This document shows, in pieces, positions 1 through 5,795 of a DNA stretch of 6,706 nt. The stretch lies in NCBI GenBank assembly GCA_937927975.1, contig CALEZT010000107.1:1-6706 (forward strand). Direction: 5' to 3'. Under the pieces are notes generated by a model. The model did no database searches. It was not told the DNA's origin and saw nothing but the letters and a program-made list of their open reading frames with translations. The position numbers and the translations under genes were made by a program. Within the stretch, counting starts at the first letter, position 1. The number at the start of each line of letters is the position of its first letter. The stretch is from an uncultured Phycisphaerales bacterium (GTDB lineage: Bacteria > Planctomycetota > Phycisphaerae > Sedimentisphaerales > Anaerobacaceae).

Positions 1-47
1 GAGATCGTATTCGGTGACTGGAGTTCAGACGTGTGCTCTTCCGATCT
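1..47 (+). other. Illumina TruSeq adapter read-through (non-genomic)
   Basis: Bases 14-47 are identical to the TruSeq read-2/index primer site, starting GTGACTGGAGTTC and ending GCTCTTCCGATCT. Bases 1-5 (GAGAT) match the end of the P7 oligo. Bases 6-13 (CGTATTCG) sit exactly where the 8-base i7 index belongs. The order P7 end, index, primer site is that of a complete library adapter, so this is untrimmed adapter at a contig end and not biology. Any start codon placed inside it, such as the GTG at 33 that is in frame with the next gene, is an artefact. Confidence 0.97.
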
Positions 48-251
48 ATACAGCCCTCGGACAAAGACCAGGATCGCATTCGGGTCAAAGGCCGGTACAC
101 GGCCGAAGGGCTGCTTGAATTGACGGTCGTGGACGATCTGTCGGGCCAGACGATTTCTGACTGTTTCATTCATCAGCCGGGCCTGAGCGGCACGGAGATC
201 GAGCAGAAACGCCGCAACTTGGCCGGCCAAACGGAAGGAGTCCCCTCATGA
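48..251 (+). CDS. Hsp70/DnaK-like protein, C-terminal fragment (5' truncated)
   Basis: Only the last 67 codons are present; the 5' part is lost at the contig edge, where adapter replaces it. The reading frame runs through the adapter, but real coding sequence begins at about 48. The fragment resembles the end of the Hsp70 beta substrate-binding domain. A stretch reading RIRVKGRYTAEGLLELTVVD, followed by DLSGQTI, fits the DnaK pattern 'I-V-F-ID-NGIL-V-A-D-TG'. It is followed by PGLSGTEIE (about 177-203), which matches the GLSEEEIE that opens the helical lid in DnaK. Only about 15 residues follow before the TGA, so the long lid and the C-terminal tail are absent. Shortened Hsp70-like ATPases occur in bacterial regulatory clusters. 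The ATPase domain is not in the window, so the family call rests on this short tail. The stop overlaps the start of the next gene (ATGA), which suggests translational coupling. Confidence 0.68.
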   Translation: MQPSDKDQDRIRVKGRYTAEGLLELTVVDDLSGQTISDCFIHQPGLSGTEIEQKRRNLAGQTEGVPS

Positions 252-988
252 CCGACGAACTCTACAAGCGGACAGGCTGGCTGCGCCGGCTGGCGGGACG
301 GTGTCTTGGCGTCGGCCCGCGCAACGGAGAGGGGACGACGTTGATGAGACGGGCGGATCCGGACAGTGTGCCACTGGGCCCATGTGAAGAGGGATCATTG
401 CCTCACGACTCTGTGTGCGTATTTGATGTGTCCGGCAGCATGGCATGGAAAGATGTCGTTCCCTGCCGGCTGGACGCCGGTAAGAAGGCGGCGGAGGTGT
501 ACATCCGGCGCCGGGCGGCTCTATCGCCCGGCGACCGGATCGGCATCGTCACGTTCAATCGTCATGGCCGTATCGTCTTGCCGCTGACCGAGATCACTCG
601 GCTGGACGTGATCTTGATGTGTCTTGCATCGATCAGGGCAACCGGCGGAACCGACATCGGCGAGGGCCTGAAGGCCGCTAACAGCCTATTTGCTCAGGAT
701 GTGGCCTTGAATTGCACGCTCGGCAGGTACCGGCGGATACTTGTGCTCACGGATGGTCGAGGCGGCGATCCTTTGCCGTGGGCGACCCACCTCAAAAGCG
801 CGAATGTACTGATCGAGGTGATCGGCATCGGGGGGGACACATCCCAAGTGGATGAGGCGACATGCCGCAGGATCGCGACAACGGACTCCAACGGGGTCCA
901 CTACTGGTTCTTCCGCGATACCGACGGGCTGGTGGCCCATTACGAGAATCTGGCCGACGGCTTGGTCTTCAGGGGGCATGACCGATGA
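248..988 (+). CDS. vWA domain protein with intact MIDAS (vWA-1)
   Basis: This 246-residue protein is almost entirely one von Willebrand factor A domain, which binds a divalent metal and uses it to contact a protein partner. The MIDAS residues are all visible: DVSGS at 60-64 (DxSxS), the GGTD threonine at 135, and the aspartate of LTDG at 169. The strand order fits the family: VCVFDVSGSM, then GDRIGIVTFN (95-104), the ATGGTDIGEGL helix start, RRILVLTDG, and a late VIGIGG strand. The first 50 or so residues are basic, then variable. No signal peptide or membrane segment is seen, so it should be cytoplasmic. The start at 248 is supported by AAGGAG at 235-240 with a 7-base spacer and by the 4-base ATGA overlap with the Hsp70-like gene. 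It also overlaps the next gene by ATGA. It probably acts as a scaffold or adaptor in the phospho-signalling cluster; its partner is unknown. Confidence 0.9.
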   Translation: MTDELYKRTGWLRRLAGRCLGVGPRNGEGTTLMRRADPDSVPLGPCEEGSLPHDSVCVFDVSGSMAWKDVVPCRLDAGKKAAEVYIRRRAALSPGDRIGIVTFNRHGRIVLPLTEITRLDVILMCLASIRATGGTDIGEGLKAANSLFAQDVALNCTLGRYRRILVLTDGRGGDPLPWATHLKSANVLIEVIGIGGDTSQVDEATCRRIATTDSNGVHYWFFRDTDGLVAHYENLADGLVFRGHDR

Positions 989-1842
989 CCGCGACCCAGG
1001 CATATCAAGCCCTGCATGTGCGTCCGGGCGCCGGCCTGCCTGAAATCGAGCAGGCGTACAAGGCCGCCTTGCAAGCCCTGCAACTTCAGTTGGTGCCCGG
1101 CCAGCCGGTGGACGTACGCCAGAAGGCCCAGGCCCAGATCGCCGAATTAAAATCGGCGTTCGAGTACTTGAAGAACATGGCGGTGTCCGGCGTCCAGCCG
1201 ACCCGGGCCGGCGTGCAGCCCCAGCCCCAGATCCGGCCGACTGCGGTTCCACAAGTTCAGCCACCTGCGATGCCCCCCATCCAGCCGATGCCGATGCCGC
1301 CGATTCCACCGGCTGCAATCCCGCAAGTCCCGGCAGCCGCAACACCGTGGATTCAGCCGGCGATGGCTCCCCAGGGACAGCCCTTTGCGGGGTTCCCGAT
1401 GCAACCGCCCGTCATCCCGCCGCTCCAACCCTTCGCCGGGTTCACGCCTCAGCCACCGGCGATGCCGCCGAATCCTTTCGGCCAAGGACCGACCGCTCCG
1501 ACCTATCCGTGGGTCATTCCAGCAGGCTTTGTCCTGGCGGCCGTCGTCATGCTGCTTGTCATCATGCTCTGCGTGGGTTCGACGATCTCCCTGGAACGGC
1601 AGAAGACGGCAAGGCTGCGGGTCCTGTCGGTTCCGTGGTCGCAGGTCAAGGTGGACGGCAAGTCCCTGGGCCCCAGCGGCCAGATCGACGCCTTCGCACT
1701 CAAACCAGGCGACCATGAAGTCGTTTTGCGTCAGGGCAACCGGGTCCTGTCCCAGACCGTTCACCTGCCGGAACACTCCGAAACTGTCATCAAGGTTCAA
1801 CTTGAAGAAGGAGAGATCGATGTTGCACAGAAACGAATCTGA
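985..1842 (+). CDS. J-domain-like / proline-rich / TM / PEGA-like membrane protein
   Basis: The protein has 285 residues. Residues 5-64 follow a J-domain outline: AYQALHVRPGAGLPEIEQAY resembles 'YxxLGVxPxAsxxEIkkAYr', and LKSAFEYLKN resembles the end of helix III. The HPD tripeptide that stimulates Hsp70 ATPase is missing, with LVPGQP near its place. Residues 70-175 are rich in Pro, Gln, Met and Ala, with a 16-residue tandem repeat. Residues 177-198 form one hydrophobic transmembrane helix (VIPAGFVLAAVVMLLVIMLC). Residues 208-273 look like a PEGA domain: LRVLSVPWSQVKVDGKSLG, then ALKPGDHEVVLRQG. PEGA domains usually lie outside the cytoplasmic membrane, which would leave the J-like part in the cytoplasm. 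However, Arg/Lys residues just after the helix make the topology uncertain by the positive-inside rule. The gene is coupled to vWA-1 by ATGA and overlaps the next gene by 23 bases. It could carry an envelope signal to a cytoplasmic chaperone. Domain order is clear; function is inferred. Confidence 0.8.
   Translation: MTATQAYQALHVRPGAGLPEIEQAYKAALQALQLQLVPGQPVDVRQKAQAQIAELKSAFEYLKNMAVSGVQPTRAGVQPQPQIRPTAVPQVQPPAMPPIQPMPMPPIPPAAIPQVPAAATPWIQPAMAPQGQPFAGFPMQPPVIPPLQPFAGFTPQPPAMPPNPFGQGPTAPTYPWVIPAGFVLAAVVMLLVIMLCVGSTISLERQKTARLRVLSVPWSQVKVDGKSLGPSGQIDAFALKPGDHEVVLRQGNRVLSQTVHLPEHSETVIKVQLEEGEIDVAQKRI
1378..1473 (+). repeat. Tandem 48-base / 16-residue repeat in the proline-rich linker
   Basis: Two adjacent units, 1378-1425 and 1426-1473, encode residues 132-147 and 148-163 of the J-like/PEGA protein. 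Both follow the pattern QPFAGFxxQPPxxPPx. At the DNA level the copies have diverged, so the repeat is kept mainly as protein. It probably makes a flexible or polyproline-type linker, or a docking site for a proline-binding partner. Confidence 0.8.
1808..1813 (+). promoter_or_regulatory. Ribosome binding site deciding the lipoprotein gene start
   Basis: AAGGAG lies 6 bases before the ATG at 1820, inside the 3' end of the J-like/PEGA gene. The frame stays open upstream to at least 1385, but the product there reads as a shifted shadow of the upstream gene. This site picks 1820 as the true start. Confidence 0.85.
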
Positions 1843-2443
1843 TTTCCGTGGTAGTACGAGTCCAAAGGCTAAGTCGCATCGGACGCGGAGCATCCTCCGG
1901 TTCCTCTGCGGAGTGATCGTTGTCATCACCCTCCCGTTTTCTGCGGGCTGTTCGCCGGAGTTGATGGTGGGAGGGGCCATCCTGGGGTCTGTTCTGTACG
2001 CCCACGCAAACAAGGACGGGTTCCCGCCAACGCGAGGAAGGGTTGGCCCCACAACGTATAGGGGTGGCGCCTACACGGACTCGGGTGGGCCAAGCCGCAC
2101 ATATGTGGCGAGCAATCCGCCGGTGCAGAAGGCCGGGTCGCAGGCCCCGAGCCAAGCAGGGCCGACCTCACCCATCATGGAGGGCGCCCAGGCCTACCGG
2201 GAACTGCGGTGGGACGATGCAGTGCGGGTGCTGGGCCGAGCGATCAACACGGGGAATTGTACGGAATCCGAGTTGGGTCAGGCCCATATCCTGATGGGGG
2301 CCATCGCTTATCAACAAGGGGACGCCGAGGCGGCCAGGCGACATTTTGTTCAGGCGCACCGGTACGACCCGCAACTGCATCCAGCGCCGGAACTCTTTCC
2401 CCCGCAACTCATCGATTTCTACAAGGATGTGAGTGGCCCTTGA
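1820..2443 (+). CDS. Probable lipoprotein with C-terminal TPR-like repeats
   Basis: The protein has 207 residues. Residues 16-27 are basic. A hydrophobic segment at 28-41 follows and then SAGC, with Cys44 as the likely lipidated residue. The lipobox is weak at -3 (Ser instead of Leu). A short hydrophobic, glycine-rich stretch (MVGGAILGSVLYA, 49-61) follows, then a low-complexity Pro/Gly/Ser/Thr linker to about residue 118. Residues 120-204 look like two TPR helix pairs: EGAQAYRELRWDDAVRVLGRAI and AHILMGAIAYQQGDAEAARRHFVQAHRYDP. The ending PAPELFPPQLIDFYKDV is of a type seen after TPRs in envelope proteins linked to PEGA domains. It is expected at the membrane on the outer side, where it could bind the PEGA domain of the preceding protein. 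The 23-base overlap with that gene and the strong ribosome site support coupled expression. No enzymatic motif is seen. Confidence 0.8.
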   Translation: MLHRNESDFRGSTSPKAKSHRTRSILRFLCGVIVVITLPFSAGCSPELMVGGAILGSVLYAHANKDGFPPTRGRVGPTTYRGGAYTDSGGPSRTYVASNPPVQKAGSQAPSQAGPTSPIMEGAQAYRELRWDDAVRVLGRAINTGNCTESELGQAHILMGAIAYQQGDAEAARRHFVQAHRYDPQLHPAPELFPPQLIDFYKDVSGP

Positions 2444-2569
2444 GAACGGCCGGAGTCCGGCGGTCGGGACAGCAATGGGAACATGCGTCAAATCGCGTAC
2501 AACCGGCCGGTGACGTGCCGGCTGGAAGTGAAGGCATATAAGCAAGGGACAAATCGAAAGGAGCTTCAA
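2444..2569 (+). other. Only true intergenic gap; possible internal promoter or leader
   Basis: These 126 bases separate the envelope genes from the vWA-2/PP2C/kinase genes. A short inverted repeat, GCCGG-AGT-CCGGC (2449-2461), lies just after the stop of the lipoprotein gene, but no T-run follows, so a rho-independent terminator is not supported. A TATAAG at 2537-2542 resembles a -10 box, but I see no convincing -35 at the right spacing. The frame of the next gene is open back to an ATG at 2483, but that start has no good ribosome site and the extra residues look like no known domain. A second promoter here is possible but unproven. Confidence 0.4.
2557..2563 (+). promoter_or_regulatory. Ribosome binding site deciding the vWA-2 start
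   Basis: AAAGGAG lies 6 bases before the ATG at 2570. It favours that start over the in-frame ATG at 2483, which would add 29 residues of non-domain sequence. Confidence 0.85.
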
Positions 2570-3376
2570 ATGGCGTACGAAAAGATGATCAGTCAAAGGG
2601 AGCCGGGGTTGATTGGTCTGATCCTGGACGACAGCGGCAGCATGGCAGACAAGTTCAGTCCAGAAACTGCAGATCACAAGTACCAATGGGTGGAAAGATA
2701 CTCTGGGAACATCCTCTACGAACTGTTGGCCCGATCCTCGGAGGTGAAAGGCAACGATGCGGTCGTCAAGCCTCGCTACTATCTCACCGTGGTTAAGTAC
2801 GGCAGTCGGCCGGAGCTCTGGGGTAGCCCGGAGATGGACATCCAGACCGCGGTCAAGTTGTTTTCGAACTCAGGCAATTCACTGGGTCTGGGTGGCAACT
2901 TGGGCGGCACAGACGCAGAGGCGGCATTCGCGGAAATGCTTGGCCATCTCAAGGACTCGTTGGCCGGCGGGCGATTCAGAAACTCGTTCAGCCCCATGAT
3001 CTTCCACCTATCGGATGGAGAGAGTCACACGGATGCAACCGGGATTGCGGAAGAGATGAAGAGGCAATCCACCACAGATGGCAATGTGTTGGTGGTAAAC
3101 GCCTACATCGGGACTCAGACCAATCTGAGCTACAACGGTCCGGACGACTTCCCCGGGTACGTAGACGTGTCAGAGGTAGGCTCTTCCCCGGACAATATTC
3201 GGCTCTTTGAGATGAGCAGCGAGGTCCCGCCGAGCATCGAGGCCAACCTCAAGGCTGACGCGATCTTCCCGCAGATTCGATCCAGCTCTCGCCTCTTCTT
3301 TGATGTTCGCACCAAAGACATGCTCAAACAAACGTTGCAGGTGGTGGGGAGTATAGGTTCGAGGGTGGCGAGGTGA
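2570..3376 (+). CDS. vWA domain protein, TerY-like position (vWA-2)
   Basis: The protein has 268 residues with a second, divergent vWA domain that starts almost at the N terminus. The MIDAS motif is complete: LILDDSGSM gives D20, S22 and S24; GGTDAEAAF gives T114; and LSDGESH gives D149. Long segments separate strand 1 from the MIDAS threonine, including HKYQWVERYSGNILYELLARS and the strand YYLTVVKYG, and a glycine-rich turn (LGLGGNLGGTD) precedes that threonine. The C-terminal part (VLVVNAYIG, then SSRLFFDVRTKDMLKQTLQVVG) completes the fold. There is no signal peptide. It sits directly before a PP2C phosphatase and two kinases, the arrangement of TerY-P triads, in which a vWA protein is thought to organise the phosphatase and kinase. 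It shares little with vWA-1 outside the motifs, so the two are probably not a recent duplication. The stop overlaps a possible GTG start of the phosphatase. Confidence 0.88.
   Translation: MAYEKMISQREPGLIGLILDDSGSMADKFSPETADHKYQWVERYSGNILYELLARSSEVKGNDAVVKPRYYLTVVKYGSRPELWGSPEMDIQTAVKLFSNSGNSLGLGGNLGGTDAEAAFAEMLGHLKDSLAGGRFRNSFSPMIFHLSDGESHTDATGIAEEMKRQSTTDGNVLVVNAYIGTQTNLSYNGPDDFPGYVDVSEVGSSPDNIRLFEMSSEVPPSIEANLKADAIFPQIRSSSRLFFDVRTKDMLKQTLQVVGSIGSRVAR
3370..3376 (+). promoter_or_regulatory. Ribosome binding site for the PP2C gene, overlapping the vWA-2 stop
   Basis: GAGGTGA ends at the TGA of vWA-2 and lies 5 bases before the ATG at 3382. It favours ATG 3382 over the in-frame GTG at 3373, although the GTG would give a GTGA stop/start overlap like those seen elsewhere in the cluster. 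The difference is three residues. Confidence 0.6.
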
Positions 3377-3381
3377 TCATC

Positions 3382-4590
3382 ATGAAACAAGGCCTGTATG
3401 TACCAGAAGCGTTGTATCGGGCCGCAGTGATCGTCTCGCCGAACCGCTTCGGTGAGGAACAGAAAGACCAGGACCGGGCTCGATTCTTCGAGCCCGGTCT
3501 GGTCGGCATTGTCTGTGACGGCGTGACTTCCTCACCCCGTTCTGGAAAGGCAGCTGAGCTGGTGACATCATTTGCCCCGATCCTTTTCGAAGGGAATGCT
3601 CGCGAGAAGCTGCGAACAATCTGCGATCTGCTGTTGGCCTACCGAAAGGAGTTTCAATCTACGTGTCTGGCCGTGCCGGAAAATATGCCCGAAGCCATGC
3701 AGACGATGCTCAGAGATGTCCTCCGTGAGAAACAGGCGACCAGTTACCAGACAACGATGGTCGCACTCCGCCTGCGGCCCAGCGGATCCGACGTTGGCGT
3801 CGATATCCTGCGGTGCGGTGACTCGGCGATCCTGGCGTTCTCGGACGATGGAGAGTTGTTGTACTCTTCGCTCGCCCACGCACCAGAGAACGAGAAGAAG
3901 AGCCATTATACATTCCTACCCGATGGATGGAGATTCGGCCCCGGTGACCAGATTTTGGTCCGGGTCGAGGGACCGCTCGACGATCACGAGACCGTGGCAG
4001 CGAACTCCGGCATCCAGGAGAGGCATTTTGGGAACTGGCTTGTCTGCACGCCGGTTGAGGGATGCTTTGACGTCAGGAAGGACGGCTCCACACACTCTGG
4101 CGTCCTGGTCATCGCCCCAGGGGACAGACTCCTGGTGCCAAGATACCTGTATGGTCAGCAGTTGACGAGCGGGGGCCGGAAGTACCGATGCCTCGACTAT
4201 TCCAGTACGATCCGGATCGTGCCCGCATCGCCGCAGGGCGTCTGGGCCGACGGCATCGAGCATCGAGGGTCGGTGACTACCGTGCTTCCCGATCATTTCT
4301 ACAGCGGTCATTACGACTACGTCGAGGACCGATTCCCTTGCGGAACGAACTTAGTGCTGTGCAGCGATGGGTTCTACAGCGCCTTTGCGACGGCATCCGG
4401 ACTATGGTCGTGGCTGCAGGAGAATAGAGATGTGTTGGCGGACCCCTCGGAGCGAGAGAAGAAGCTCAAAGAGCTCCATGGGCAGCTGCATGAGAAAGGC
4501 ACCGACGACGACATGTCGTGTGTCTGGATCTATCCCACACCGGCAACCGCTCCCGCGGGCGAAACACCGGCGACGGAGCAGGAGGAGTAG
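3382..4590 (+). CDS. PP2C-family (PPM) Ser/Thr protein phosphatase with large insertion
   Basis: This 402-residue protein should remove phosphate from Ser/Thr residues using two metal ions. The PP2C metal-binding motifs are present in order: QDR (D31), VCDGVTSS (D46, G47), LRCGDSAI (G146, D147), LCSDGF (D329) and the final DDDMSCVW (375-382), equivalent to the usual DN-T. Between GDS and SDG there are about 180 residues, against roughly 70-95 in typical bacterial and animal enzymes. The extra part (about 185-290) is strand-rich with two similar PGDxxLV motifs at 187-193 and 246-252. The expected GD before the SDG strand reads CGTNLVLCSDGF. No membrane segment is seen. It lies 3 bases before kinase 1, and the likely job is to reverse phosphorylation by the two downstream kinases. 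Activity is predicted because all metal ligands appear intact. An alternative start is GTG 3373. Confidence 0.88.
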   Translation: MKQGLYVPEALYRAAVIVSPNRFGEEQKDQDRARFFEPGLVGIVCDGVTSSPRSGKAAELVTSFAPILFEGNAREKLRTICDLLLAYRKEFQSTCLAVPENMPEAMQTMLRDVLREKQATSYQTTMVALRLRPSGSDVGVDILRCGDSAILAFSDDGELLYSSLAHAPENEKKSHYTFLPDGWRFGPGDQILVRVEGPLDDHETVAANSGIQERHFGNWLVCTPVEGCFDVRKDGSTHSGVLVIAPGDRLLVPRYLYGQQLTSGGRKYRCLDYSSTIRIVPASPQGVWADGIEHRGSVTTVLPDHFYSGHYDYVEDRFPCGTNLVLCSDGFYSAFATASGLWSWLQENRDVLADPSEREKKLKELHGQLHEKGTDDDMSCVWIYPTPATAPAGETPATEQEE

Positions 4591-4593
4591 ACT

Positions 4594-5793
4594 ATGCCAT
4601 CATGTGAACCCGTGGAAGGGTGGCTCCTAAGGGGTGACAGCGCCTTGATCGGTCCACGCCGCCTCAAGCCTGTCGAGCATCCGTACGCCAAGGGCAAGCC
4701 TCTCTCTTCACAAAAAGGGCAAGCCGAGGTGTTCTTCTTGATCGACGAGTACAGCAACTGGTGGGTCTTGAAGAAGTTCCGGCCGACCTGTGCACTGGAT
4801 TTGAATTACCTAGTGACGGTGACCTCCGTCCTGCCCGGGGAGCCAGGATTCGTATGTGGCACGGAGAGGCAGATCCTCAGGACAGGGATGCTCCAAAAGA
4901 CCAGGGGCCATCACTACAGCAAGGACTTGGACCGGTGGTTGGAAGGGACCGTCCTGATGCCTCGAGTCGAAGGCCTCGATTGGGAGTGCCTGGCCGACGA
5001 TCTTCGCAGCGGCGAAGTTGCCCTGACGCCGCTTCAGCGGCTGACGCTCTGCCGGAACCTGACGCGACTGATCGGCGTGCTGGAGGCGCATCGCTGCGCC
5101 CACAGGGACCTATCCTGTGGAAATATCTTCATAGAAATACAGCTCGGAAATGTCGTTTTAATAGATTTTGACAGCCTGTTTCATCCGAGTTTGGCCATGC
5201 CGAATGTGACCACGTGCGGCACAGCCGGCTACACCCCAGCCTACATGTGGACCGGTGACAATCTCGACGCCCGCAGGAGCTGGTGCGAAGGGGCGGACCG
5301 CTACGCCCTGGCACTGCTGAATACGGAAATGCTCCTGGTCGGCAACGGGACGGTGGCGACGGGCGAGGGCGGGATCTTCGATCAGGATGAGCTCAGGAAC
5401 CGCTCCGGTAATGGGATCGACGCCATGGCCGCCGAATTGAAGGCTCGCTACCCGCAGGCGGCGGCTCTTCTGCTGCAGGCGATCCATAGTCGTACGCCCG
5501 CTGACTGCCCTTCGCCTGCGGCCTGGAACAGTCTCTTTCAAGGCGTGCCGACCGGGACGGCGGGTTTGCCGAGCCTGGCTGATCTCCCGGACCCGGCCGA
5601 CCGGATTGCGGAACTGCTGGCCCGAACCCGGCAGGCGGTACCGCTGTGGCCGGCCCCGAGTCTCAGGGATGTCCCGGCCGCGATACCGCAACTGCCCGCG
5701 AAACAGCAGGTCATCATGCCGGGTCTGCAACTTCCCCCGGACCCGTGGGCGAGACACTCGGCACCTCAAACGAGAATGACAAGGAAGCCGTGA
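4594..5793 (+). CDS. Ser/Thr protein kinase-like protein (kinase 1)
   Basis: The protein has 399 residues, with a kinase fold at about 40-270 and a Pro-rich C-terminal tail (about 310-399). Visible motifs are a reduced nucleotide loop KGQAEVFFL (41-49) with no GxGxxG, the WVLKKF lysine (K60), HRDLSCGN (170-177: D172 catalytic, N177 metal ligand), LIDFD (D191, with Asp replacing the glycine of DFG), GTAGYTPAY (209-217, in place of APE) and ADRYALAL (D235). All chemical catalytic residues seem present, so it is probably active despite the altered loops. HRDLS replaces HRDLK. There is no transmembrane helix. A strong AGGAGG at 4580-4585 precedes the ATG, 3 bases after the phosphatase stop. It pairs with the paralogous kinase downstream. 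Bases 5121-5175, coding for part of the catalytic core, are locally AT-rich and use ATA and TTA codons unlike the rest of the gene. Confidence 0.88.
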   Translation: MPSCEPVEGWLLRGDSALIGPRRLKPVEHPYAKGKPLSSQKGQAEVFFLIDEYSNWWVLKKFRPTCALDLNYLVTVTSVLPGEPGFVCGTERQILRTGMLQKTRGHHYSKDLDRWLEGTVLMPRVEGLDWECLADDLRSGEVALTPLQRLTLCRNLTRLIGVLEAHRCAHRDLSCGNIFIEIQLGNVVLIDFDSLFHPSLAMPNVTTCGTAGYTPAYMWTGDNLDARRSWCEGADRYALALLNTEMLLVGNGTVATGEGGIFDQDELRNRSGNGIDAMAAELKARYPQAAALLLQAIHSRTPADCPSPAAWNSLFQGVPTGTAGLPSLADLPDPADRIAELLARTRQAVPLWPAPSLRDVPAAIPQLPAKQQVIMPGLQLPPDPWARHSAPQTRMTRKP

Positions 5794-5795
5794 GT

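Noticed and set aside
1140..1158. Hairpin CGCCGA-loop-TCGGCG
   Set aside because: It is a short 6-base stem inside coding sequence, with no T-run after it, so there is no reason to call it a terminator.
686..1345. 219-codon minus-strand frame opposite vWA-1 and the J-like gene
   Set aside because: It crosses two well-supported plus-strand genes and its product shows only low-complexity Ala/Arg/Pro sequence.
1385..1819. N-terminal extension of the lipoprotein gene back to an ATG at 1385
   Set aside because: The extension is an Arg/Ser-rich shadow of the PEGA gene. The ribosome site at 1808-1813 and the signal peptide both point to 1820.
1147..2052. 301-codon open frame on the minus strand
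   Set aside because: It lies opposite the PEGA and lipoprotein genes, its product is a low-complexity Arg/His/Gly-rich sequence, and it has no domain. It is a by-product of GC-rich coding DNA.
2449..2461. Possible terminator after the lipoprotein gene
   Set aside because: The stem is only 5 bases with a 3-base loop and is not followed by T residues.
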